In this document: in pieces, positions 42,740 to 53,800 of the stretch
Position numbering within the stretch: position 1 is the stretch's first letter
Layout: each line of letters opens with the position of its first letter
NCBI GenBank assembly: GCA_037893245.1
Contig: JBAIAA010000509.1
Coordinates: forward strand, 868,001-932,000
Direction of reading: 5' to 3'
Source: Crossaster papposus
Taxonomy: Eukaryota > Echinodermata > Asteroidea > Velatida > Solasteridae
Length of the DNA stretch: 64,000 bases
Position numbers and translations under genes: made by a program
Notes under the pieces: generated by a model
Seen by the model: the letters and a program-made list of their open reading frames with translations, nothing else
What the model was told of the DNA's origin: nothing
The model's database searches: none

Positions 42740-42800
42740 ATTTTGTCCGACGAATTTCCCATCATGCACCTTGGAATTTAAGATGGCGACCTCCGGGGTG
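42740..42800 (+). promoter_or_regulatory. Candidate TATA-less promoter (YY1-like and ZNF143-like sites)
   Basis: AAGATGGCGACC (42780-42791) matches the YY1 consensus, and TTCCCATCATGCACCTTGG just upstream resembles the ZNF143/Staf motif. This pairing marks housekeeping promoters and first exons in animals. The ATG in the YY1 site opens only a 14-codon frame, so a spliced first exon or a decayed promoter is possible. Confidence 0.35.
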
Positions 42801-43254
42801 TCAGTGTGCAGTGATCGTCCGGCGTGACGTGGCTTTGCAAAGTTAATCGTGAATTTCACCTTTTGATCAAGCTTAAAATTCGAACAACAACCTGAAGTAG
42901 ATTTGTTTTTACGGCGGGCCTGTGTATCAAGTTAAGTCAGCACGCAAGAAACCCCTACGCTTGCCCAGATAAAACAACCCTGTGGGGGAAAAACAAACTA
43001 GAGGGGTGTCTAGTCTAGGAGTAGGCGTTACTCAAACTGCCAAGGTCACTCAAACTATTGCAATCAACCTGTAAAGAATAATTTAAAGTAAACTCGGCGT
43101 GTACGCCATGTATGTGTGTCAGGAAGCCGAATAACAAACCGCAAGAATACAACACTTGTATAACCTGCCTGAGCAACGCTTGGTTTCCCAGGCAGGTTAT
43201 ATCCCACTAGGCGGTCACCCGGGGTTTGTCGGTTCTCGGGTTTGTAGCTACTTC

Positions 43255-44370
43255 CCTGGATGGATTTTTTTCCAAGTTCGACTCGCATTCGGGCTTCCCG
43301 TCCCCGAGTTTAAGCCCGATCGGACAAACTGTGAAAATTCGACCCTTAGATGACCTTTGACCCGACAAACGCTTTTTTTTTCAAGTTCGACTCGCATTCG
43401 GGCTTCCCGTCCCCGAGTTGAAGCCCGATCGGACAAACTTTGAAAATTCGACCCTTAGATGACCTTTGACCCGACAAACGTTTTTTTTTCCAACTTCGAC
43501 TCGCATTCGGGCTTCCCGTCCCCGAGTTTAAGCCCGATCGGACCAACTTTGAAAATTCGACCCTTAGATGACCTTTGACCCGACAAACGTTTTTTTTTCC
43601 AACTTCGACTCGCATTCGGGCTTCCCGTCCCCGAGTTTAAGCCCGATCGGACCAACTTCAAAAAGTTGACCCCTAGATGACCTTTGACCCGACAAACGCT
43701 TTTTTTTCCACGCTCAACTTGCATTCGGGCTTCCCGTCCCCGAGTTTAAGCCCGATAGGACAAACTTTGAAAATTCGACCCTTAGACGACCTTTGACCCC
43801 GGAAGACCCGAAAAACGCTAACCCGTTTTATTTTTGCCACGCTCACCTCGCATCGAGCATTGCGATCACCGAGTTTAAGCACGATCCGACCAACTTCAAA
43901 AAGGTGACCCCTAGATGACCTTTGACCTCGTACGCTCTAGCGAATGCAAACTGGTTCTTGCGGGGACCGAGCCGGACCCACCCACCGAGTTTGAACGCCG
44001 CACGACCCCGGGAAGGGGACGAAAAAGCGCGCACAGACAGACACACAGACAGACAGACAGAGAGTATAGGACAAACTTTGAAAATTCGACCCTTAGACGA
44101 CCTTTGACCCCGGAAGACCCGAAAAACGCTAACCCGTTTTATTTTGCCACGCTCACCTCGCATCGAGCATTGCGATCACCGAGTTTAAGCACGATCCGAC
44201 CAACTTCAAAAAGGTGACCCCTGACCTTTGACCTCGTACGCTCTAGCGAATGCAAACTGGTTCTTGCGGGGACCGAGCCGGACCCACCCACCGAGTTTGA
44301 ACGCCGCACAACCCCGGGAAGGGGACGAAAAAGCGCGCACAGACAGACACACAGACAGACAGACAGAGAG
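43255..44370. repeat. Tandem array, 109-bp units with DR1 sites
   Basis: Five unit starts (GACTCGCATTCGGGC or variant) fall at about 43280, 43389, 43498, 43607 and 43716, exactly 109 bp apart; a 128-bp step follows. Then a 300-bp higher-order unit (about 43762-44063) is repeated at 44067-44370, each ending in ACAGACAGACA repeats. TGACCTTTGACC(C/T) or CGACC variants occur eight times. The minus-strand frames here are shifted copies of one another and are not genes. Confidence 0.9.
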
Positions 44371-45356
44371 TAGCGTATTATTATATAGATTTTATTAGCA
44401 TGCCAAAGTACTCAATGGCGCGGTATTTGTGTGCAAATGTATGCTAATGTGCGCGTTGAGCGTTGCGCGTATTGTTGCAAAGAGCCTGCAGTGCTACAGA
44501 GCTGGATTCAAACATGTTGTGAAGGAAGGGGTGGTTTAGAAAAGATCAAAGACATTTTCCACCAATTTTTTATTGAAATCGAAGTTTATTTTAACTATAT
44601 GTAGATAATTTTAAAATATTAAAACCAAGCAGAATCTGTGGGTGAGGTGTTATAAAACAAATATTGAATGCTAATTATCTCGTGGTGTAGTAAAACTAGC
44701 CTCTTTCGGTGATCCATGGATCATTTCATTTTCCCTAAGCTTCGCCTCGGGAAAACAGACATCCTGAGCCACGCAGAGTTTAACCACAGACATAAATAAC
44801 CTATAGACGGACAGCAGGGGGCGCCAGAGTGAAATTTCATGAAAGCCACAAATCGTGGACAAATTGTTTAATTTCTGTAAGAATTCATTCTTTTTGACAA
44901 ACAAATACAAATTTATAACTATGCAGCATTTATTATAGTTAACAGCTGAAAGTATTTTTAGTCGACATCAGCTGCGTTTTCAACCGAAATTACCGATTTG
45001 TATCCGTCCTCCTTGGTCAAGGCGCGTTCGTCGTTATCCGTCCAAAAATACACGCCCCGCGCGCCCCGCATAATTATGCTGCTAGCTCGCGCTCCCCGCG
45101 CGTGCAAAGATACAGCGCGAACAGCGACCTCATACGGCCACTATTTATGCAAATCAACTGAAGCTACTTTTTCGCCTTGGACCAACCGTTTTTGAAATCT
45201 TATGTTTTTCCACATTTATAGCGCATGACCTCGTATGCGAATACAGATAAGTATAGGCGGGGCTAAGATGTGGAGTGTCCAATCACAACGCGGTTGAATC
45301 CCGACGTCATCAAATTTGATGCAGTTACTTATTTGCAGCATGACATTTAAGACAAA
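44371..45356. other. No gene recognised
   Basis: Upstream of the helicase fragment. CAAAATGGCGGAT at 45353-45365 overlaps the helicase ATG and resembles a YY1-type start. Confidence 0.4.
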
Positions 45357-45626
45357 ATGGCGGATATTCAGCGTCGTTGGTCGTCCGAAGATCTGTCGTG
45401 TTGTTTGAATTCTGCAGCGAAAATATTACCCCTCGAAGATTTTAGACCCGAGCAGCGAAAGGCATTAGAATCCTTTCTTCGTGGTCACGATGTTTTTGTG
45501 AATTTACCGACAGGTTATGGGAAATCCGTCATTTTTCAGGCAACCCCATTTTGCTCGGAGCTCGCACGTACGGCCAGGTACTCAGCGTTTTTCAGCGTGT
45601 TTGGTCAGTTTCTTATCGCCGCATAA
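45357..45626 (+). pseudogene. RecQ-like DNA helicase, 5' fragment
   Basis: The 89-codon frame begins MADIQRRWSSEDL. It carries RecQ motif 0 (DFRPEQRKALESFLRG) and the Walker A box (NLPTGYGKSVIFQ, residues about 47-59). These are the ATP-binding start of a superfamily 2, RecQ-type 3'-5' helicase. RecQ proteins are normally several hundred residues; no Walker B (DEAH), motif III or HRDC exon is visible in the 1.4 kb before the next gene on the same strand. A possible donor, CCAG|GTACTC, occurs near 45578, so it could be a first exon whose partners are lost or lie beyond the transporter gene. It is probably a truncated copy of a multi-copy helicase. Confidence 0.6.
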
Positions 45627-47064
45627 TCGGCATTATACCCAGGCATGCTGGTCTGTGCGTCATCGCCACGTTGTATGGTCCAAGCATGGTCCAACGCTGT
45701 GGGGAGGGGGCATGTTTACGGCTGCAGAACCAACCTTCAAAATGATCGCAATATCGTAATTTAAACAGGAACAAGTGTCTTATATCCTCAATAACTCCTC
45801 TAATTATTTTCTTGGCAAAGTTCAGCCGGCAAGGCATTTAATTATCAGAGTTCCGCGTTTTACCGAGGCACGTTTTTTCAGCTGGATTAGATTCGTGCGA
45901 TATAATGTAGGGCCGAGTTCGACACGTTTCAATAGAGTCGCAGCCTTCTCCAGTCGCCGCGGTTGAAAACTCAAAACTTAGCAGCTAAACACAACTAGTT
46001 TTGACCATAACATTGTCAACATTCAAGCAAATACCCAGCAAAACGAGCGAAAATAACTGCGACCCTCACCAATCAAGCAAGACAGTTCAAATCTTCATGT
46101 GTAATTCCTACAAGCCTTCGTAATAATCACTCAACTTTCTCCGATAAAATATTATGTCAACGATGGCGGTGTTCGTAAACACTTGCGAGCTAGCTATGAC
46201 CTTTCACCGCTAGCTCAAATTTGCAGTATCTACGCAACGATCGACCAATAAGAAAACGACTATAAAGGTCAGCTTAACTATTAGCATAATGAGCACCGCC
46301 CCCAAACCTCAACTTAATGATTGATCCAAGGCGTTCATAATATATCTTCAGTTAATTTGCATATAATAATACTGGCCGCGTGAGGTCGTTGTTTGAGCTC
46401 CGATTACCGATGCGCTGTACATACGGACGGGTAACGATGAACGCCTTGACCATTCGCAGCAATCATTAAACAAGTTGGCCAATACATGATAATGAACGTC
46501 CACCCCTGGTAAAATGACAATTTCTACCACTATACTTGATTTTATTGGAGTTTATTTAGCTTTTCAGTCTTTTTTGTTTCTTATTCTGTATAATATATAA
46601 TAACAAAGCTTTATTTCACGTTCTGTACGTTAATTTCTACAATTTTTCCGATTAATTTTTTTTTCGTGGTCAGATAAACATTTGTGAGAACACCTATCCA
46701 AGCGAATGGACCAATAGAAATGCGCGTTGGGGTCGAAGTTGGTTCGCATGCCTTAGGCTGTTTTTTACGATGTGCCACGGTCTATAGTTTTATATCATTG
46801 ATAATTGCTATATACACAAATGTCATGTATTTATTTGGCATTTTTAGGAAGCTGTCAAGTGTGACTTCGGTTGCTGTGTGCCATTCCACCTAAAATATGC
46901 ACAACACATGCACCCGATGTACACAGCAGCTGTGAATGACAAAACCGGCAGGAGTTACTTTCTCCTGTATCTGGCGAAGGTGAATTAAGGTATAGGCCCT
47001 ATGCATAATCCCATCCACACGGAATGCTTTGCCTCGAATCGTAATGTTCTGATCATCATAATTT
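45627..47064. other. No gene recognised
   Basis: AT-rich spacer between the helicase fragment and the transporter gene. No TATA box was identified for the transporter. Confidence 0.4.
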
Positions 47065-47855
47065 ATGACCACCATGTTGGGATTAGGCCATTGTCACGTC
47101 AACTTGCCTTTACTCGTGTACAAAGTGTTAAACTTTACCATCTGGGGTTCAATCGGCTGCTTCGTGTCCTATGTCCCGCTCTACTTCAAGCAGATCGGGT
47201 TATCTCCCAGCGAAATCGGCCTGTCCAGTTCCCTCCGACCCGTGGTCGCGTTCCTACTAGTGCCGCTTATCGCCGCGGTAGCGGACCGGTTCCGCTGCCG
47301 TAAGGCGGTCCTGGTTGGCAGTCTCCTACTGACTGCTGTTGTTTTGGCGTCACTTGCGGTGTTGCCGCGAGCATCCCAGGTCCCCTGTGATGTGATGGAG
47401 GACCAGATATGGAAGATTCTTCACCTCAATATCAGCCTCCCTTACCAAGAAGGTCAATCTTACTACTTCCCAGAGGACCGTTATATCATATCAACGCCAC
47501 CTTCGGTTTTGAAACGCAACATCGACAGGGAAGGTATTCCCCTCCCCCTGGCTTCCTCGCTCTCGTCCAAGGCCCAGCAGACTTTGAGAAAAGACAACAC
47601 CTTGTTTGAGTTCGGCCAGATTCCCCGGGCAACCGAAGAGATCCTTCTGGCCAATCAAGGCTGGCTATACGACCAAGCGGAACTCCGAGTGTTATTGGTG
47701 GCGATTCTGATCATCACCAGCTTCGTTGAGTTGGTTCTGTTTAGTTCCATTTGCCAGTCGGATAACGCCACGCTGGACGCCCTACGACGGGAAAAAGGAA
47801 ACGTGGATCTGTACGGATGGAACCGGGGATTTGGCACTCTAGGCTGGGGAGCTTG
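47065..47855 (+). CDS. MFSD6-like exon 1
   Basis: Encodes helices 1-4 and the long non-membrane loop (with Asn-glycosylation sequon NIS). Donor CTTG|GTAAGA, phase 2. An intron-retaining reading would stop three bases into the intron. Confidence 0.85.
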
Positions 47856-50800
47856 GTAAGAAACTAAATCCAAACAATTTGGGACTCTCGATCCCAAACT
47901 AAAAACATGCAATATAAGAAAACAGACTGGCACATAACACGTACATTATAGTACTGCACCAATCAACTGTGCCAAAAAACAACAACAGACCTCATACATA
48001 GTCGCACAGAACCTCTTGTTAATTAAAGCTCTCTAGCTTTTAGTCGAGGTCTGGCGGCCTTTTGATTATTTTCTCAAAGATCAGGACAACATGCTTGCTT
48101 CTTGTACAATCCTCGTGGTTTATTTCAGTTCTCTCGCTACCGGATTCCTTCTCAACTCCACCCGAACGGTGGAAGTCAGTTGCGGCATTGCACACACCAT
48201 CACATCCTACAGGGCTTCCTTTGTATTGGCTATTGGCGTCAGCGCCATTGTGTTGGTCTTTGTTGTCTTCACCAAGTTTTCGGTAAGATTGTTTTTAAAG
48301 TTGCTCTATTATACCAGTGCTTTACAACATATTTGATTTTTTTCTCCGAGGAATTCTTCGATTTTGGATTGCTTTTGCGCACTTTTTTTCCGATTCAACG
48401 GATCATAGAGCCGCCAGACGATTATACGTTCGGAGGGTGTACGCTTACCAATTTGACCGATCTGACCGGGGGACCGCAAGACATCAAATATTATAAAACG
48501 CCATTACTACCGTTAGTGGCTTTACGTCAAATTACAGTGTAGCTTTGTCGTTTTCATTCTTCTGGTCGACAATTTCATCATTCAATGTAGCAAATTCATC
48601 ATCATGTTCCATATTGTTAATGCTTCCGTCACACCAAACTAGTTCTCAAAACGTCCTGTCCCGTCCTAAAAATATTGTAAAACGGGCTGTGCTTTGGGTA
48701 TAGAACGTGTTACTTTGGCCAAATAATGTCATAAATATGATGCTACTTTGTTCAGAAACAGTCCTCAATATGTCCATCTCGTCTTTAACCCGTCCGCAGT
48801 AGTTGGTATCCAGTTCAGATCGGGTAAAATTGCCCGTTCACCTCGTGCGGACAACGTTTCCAAGCACTCCAAGCCCGTCCGTAGTCAGTTTAAACCCGTT
48901 CTGAACTTGTTCTACCTCGTTCCTAATACGTCCGAACCCATGCTAACTATTTCTTATAACAAGACCACTTCGTTCCCAGAAAGTTCCCCTCGTTCTCGCC
49001 ACGTCCTCGTCTCGTCCCTAGTGAGTTCTGAACGTAATTGCAATCGCGTCCTGGCCCGACGGCTATAAATACCCTCATTCGCGTTTGCCGCTTCAACCTG
49101 TGCAGATCAACACTTCGAAGATTTCCGACATCGAAACTTACGAGCATCATGCCTCCAAAGAGGAGTAGATCGGGAATACAGGCCGTGGGAAAGCAGCCAG
49201 TACTACTACCCGAAGATCCCGAAGCCCCGTCCAGTAGGATCGAAGTACGGCAATTCAGTTTGTAGTACGTCCGTCTCGTTTTAAGTACGTTGTCACTCCG
49301 TCTAATTGCAGAACGGGATGGCCGCCAGAAAATGTTAAGCAGGCTCAAAGTTCTGGAGCACCCTTCCCGTCTGAGCCCGTCCATGAAGTTCGTAAACAGT
49401 TGCTACTACGTCCACTCCGTTCACGCACAGTTTGAGCCCGTTCGGCAACATTTTCAAGAACGCAGTGAGAACTAGTTTGGTGTGATAGGGGCATTAGCAC
49501 AGACATCCATTCGGCATTTCACTCCTCTGTTCGGTAATTTCGCCATTCCATGCAGTAGATTCTAAGCAAACAGCGTGATACTTTAGAAGAATTTTGTTTG
49601 GGTCTAAGAAAAAAAGTCCTTTATTTAATTTGTTTTAAATATGAATATTGATGAGCACAGTAACACTGTCATGCCGAAAATGTCATTTTTTACTCGTATA
49701 AAATGTATAAAGCCCTGTGAATGTACAAAACATTAACTTGTTGAAATCATGAGATGTGGTAACAGCGTGACGCCTGGATAACGCGGACAATTAATGAAAA
49801 ACTGAATTAATAAAATTAAAATGAAGACTAAATTAATAACTTACATAATATTGCCAATTTTTGGAACCTATACTTAAACACAAAACTCACTAAAACACTT
49901 GCATTTTGCATGTTGACCCCTGGACGCCAGGAAGCGGCTATATGACCGCAGCCGCTAATCCGCCTGGAATGCTCTTGGCAGCTGTACTACGCCGTAGAAC
50001 ACGGCCTGTGTGACAGCTACCCGCTCAGGGCTGTTGTGCAGGTGCTGGACAGAAACTGCTGTGCAGTCATATGCACATAATTCGGTGCTGTAAGGAAATA
50101 ATACCGGGGTCAAGGAGAAGTCCCATCATTATGTGACGATCATGTATCAATCATGATCTCTAGTTCTGTTTTCTCGACAGTACGAGGGTAATAAGAGGGA
50201 CGGAGCGGCATCGTCATCGGGGGCGGCGTCGTCATTGAGGGCGGTGCTGTTCAGCTGGCATTACGGCTCTGTCTTGATCATGATGCTATTTCTTGGGATC
50301 TGCAATGGATGCATTTGGGGTTTTCTCTTTTGGCATTTGGAAAATCTGGGTAAGTCTATAATTTAGGGTGACCGGACGCGTTTGTTTATGGTGTAAATGG
50401 AGGACACATGCCTGGCGACACGAAGATGAATTGGGGTTAGGGTTAGAATCGAGGACGACCTCGATTGAGATTCGTGTACAAAACCAATGAGAGCCGAGTA
50501 CAAACAAAGGAAATTATCGAGAGAAACAAAAGAAACTCCTCGATTTACACCACAAACAAACGTTGATGGGTGTGTGTTGGGCACGGGTGTCTTAGGAGTG
50601 TCACTTGTTTCCATCAGGCGTGAGATTGCAGGAAATGACAAATCCACGAAATAATCGGTAGACGATTTGAGGGTTACCGATCGAGTGCCTTATAGAGAAA
50701 AGTACATGGTGATGTAACGTGGGGCACTTCAACGTCATGCAGTGTTAATGTTGCCAAACTTCTTAGTTGACAAACTTCCAATTCTTTGCTTTTGTTGTAA

Positions 50801-53800
50801 TTTTCAGAAATAGATGGATTTCGGGGGTTATGTACAGCAAATCATATTACACTGACTTGTTTGATGGTTTGTTTTCGTAGATGCTGAAAAGCCAAGAAAA
50901 CCAATCGGGAAATTCAACGGTCAGGAAACCAGTCTAGCTGGCTTGTACCTGATCGTATCGAATGCTAAGAATATGCGGACTATGGTAAATTGGGGTAGTA
51001 TTTCAAAGAAGCCAGTTTTTTTCACCGCATGGTCGGCCGACCAGCGTTTGAGATTGATCTACAAATACTACTTTTCTTGAAAATGACGGCACACCAGATG
51101 CCATAATTTCATAGGAATCTTTAGACTGTCATTCGCGTACAGTCCAGCAAGGTATTTCATAATAATTCAGTAGTTTTGTTTTTGATGTTTGCAAAGGTTG
51201 GATATTTCCTTTAACCTCTAAACAATTTCGGTGTTGTGAAATTTAGTCCGAAATTTACAAACGCCTGTGTCCAGAACTTAGGCACAGAATCGGTCTAGTG
51301 TTCCCTGACGTGGCGCACTTGAATAAATCTCTAAACAATTCCAAGTTAATATTTAAGAAGTTTTCTGATAAACCATTATACCTTCTTAACTAGAGGTTTG
51401 TCAGAAAATTATTTTCTTATTTTGGGGTTCAATTTTTAAGAGTTAACTGTGCACTTAAAAAAACAAAATCGGAAGACTGAAATAAATGTCTTCTTAGTAT
51501 TAAACCGACATAACGAATCAAAATAGGTTAATGCCAATTGATCCCTAATCACCTTGATCTATTTCGTTGTGTTACTTGGGTTATGAAACATAAAATCATT
51601 TGGAGACCATTTTCAACGAAATCGGAACAATTTTACATGTTATTATTATTATTATTTCTTTCTGGTAATGAAACCAAGGACCCCTCAAAAGCGCTCCAGA
51701 CACTGTAGCTCGCAAGCCTAAAGAAACCTGTATAGAGAAGACAATGAGAATGAGAAGGAGGTACAGTTTTAGAGGTGGGAGGAAAACCCCAGAAGAATAT
51801 TCTGGGGGAAACCAACAGAGTCGGACAGGGACTGAAAACTCAATCCACATTGGCCCAGGCAAGGTTCGAACCCGGGTCATAGCGGTGGAAGGCGGGGAAA
51901 GAACGCCAACCTTACTCCCCTTATTGGTAATATTACTAATAACTCTAACGGTACTCATAAATAGGGCCAACTAGGCCTATACATGTTTGAACTCCTATGA
52001 CAAGAAGAATGCATTGGTATGTTTTTAACACAATTTGAGCATCTGTACATCCACAATAGGTGGGTCGTATGAATACAAACTAGCATTTGCTTTTACTATC
52101 AATTTTTAAGCTTTTACTGGAATCTGTATGAATAAAAATGAAGCCAAAGGTTTACTGTAAAGTATTTGCTAAATACTAAAAGTATTTACTTTTAGTTTCA
52201 AGCATTTGCTAGAATATTAGTATTTGCTCCATTTGGTATGAATAAAAATGAGTAAATGCTTCAGATTTGCAGTATTTACTCGTCAATTGTCAAGGTTGGG
52301 TCGGGGCTATATACCTTGCCGAACAAGAAGCAAATACTAATATGAAAAATAGGAGCTTTCGTATATGTGGTTAGGCAGGAAAAGGTTTGAACATGGAAGA
52401 TGGATTGTCTAGGATTAAAATACAGGCAGTTGTACTGAATTTGGGGAAGGAAATGAGACGTAGATGTCCGATAATTTCTTGCAATATTCTTGAGACAGAG
52501 AAGGGCATCATGACTGCGAAGCAGCAACTTGAGGTTCCGATTTCATTCAAACACCCCTGTCAGCGACAGCGTACGAGCGTTGTGTGCTTGTATACACGCA
52601 GCCATATGGGGAAGGTAATACAATAGGACAATAGGATAAATTTACCCCAGAGCAAAAATCCTTAGAAATCTATTTACCCCAGAGTGGAAACGCCATAGCG
52701 TTAAATATTACAACAGGACAAAGGAAAACAATAAAGGGTAACAAAGGTCTTCCCCACAAGTCTCCATTATGCGCGGTTGCGGGGGTGTGGGGGCGTTTGT
52801 TTATGGTGTAAATGGAGGACACATGCCTGGCGACACGAAGGTGAATTGGGGTTAGGGTTAGAATCGAGGACGACCTCGATTGAGATTCGTGTACAAAACC
52901 AATGAGAGCCGTCGGTAAAAGTTAGAGTACAAACAAAGGAAATTATCGAGAGGAACAAAGGAAACTCCTCGATTTACACCATAAACAAACGTACTTTGTT
53001 TCAATTTAATAAGGAGATTGTTGAATGGCTGAATGGCAGCAGAAATTGAGGATGACATCTTGCTGATGGTCAGATTTTCATCGCCTCTTAAAATGATGCA
53101 GAGATCTTGCTCCCATAGACTCGGGACAATCTTCCGATTTCCAGTTTCATTTGCATCGGTTTTCTTCTTAACCTGTGATTTCATGTTGGCTATTGTCTTT
53201 GATATTTGTTTCTCGTCCATTGTTTTACCCATGTTGTTAGCAATGGTGACTTTGGCCTTCTGAAATGCGCTTGTCTTTATCTCCTTAATACCAGGCAATT
53301 GGCTCTAATTATCAATAAGGACTGGATGGCCCTTGATGATGGACACTAATACAACAGCGAGTGTTTGCTCACTATCGGTCTCACTGTTGTCAGATTCAAA
53401 GGTAGCCATGTTTGCAAACCAAATCGTGAAGTTACAACAGCCTGTATAGGCCTATAAACACTCCTAGACTCATTAAGTAAATGCTATTGTTATGCAAGTA
53501 AGCATTTGCTAGAAGTGGCAAGCAACAGGTGTTAGTCAAAGCAAAAGGTTATGAATATTTGTTTTTTATCAATTACTCGACCTAGACCTTTTACTTGTTG
53601 AGCAATTGCTTTTGCTTAAACCTTTAGCTATAGCAATTGCTACGTTTTATGAATGGGCTACTAGCTATAAATAATATTAACAAAGTGCATGGGAACCTCG
53701 CCTTCCTTATTGACCAATACAGAGTTGCTGGTACTATAAACACTCGGTAAAAATATTCTGTCAGGCTTTCTGTCGCTTGAATAGCAGATGAGATATAGGG

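Noticed and set aside
43064..44163. Series of similar basic minus-strand frames (GSPNASRSWKKK type)
   Set aside because: The repeat period of 109 is not a multiple of 3, so the frames are phase-shifted readings of a tandem repeat.
43255..44370. CRISPR-like array of regular repeats
   Set aside because: Units are contiguous tandem repeats without unique spacers, in a eukaryotic genome.
48062..48286. Alternative frame at transporter exon 2 using the AG at 48083
   Set aside because: It gives a non-hydrophobic Ser/Pro-rich peptide; the AG at 48127 restores phase and a membrane-type sequence.
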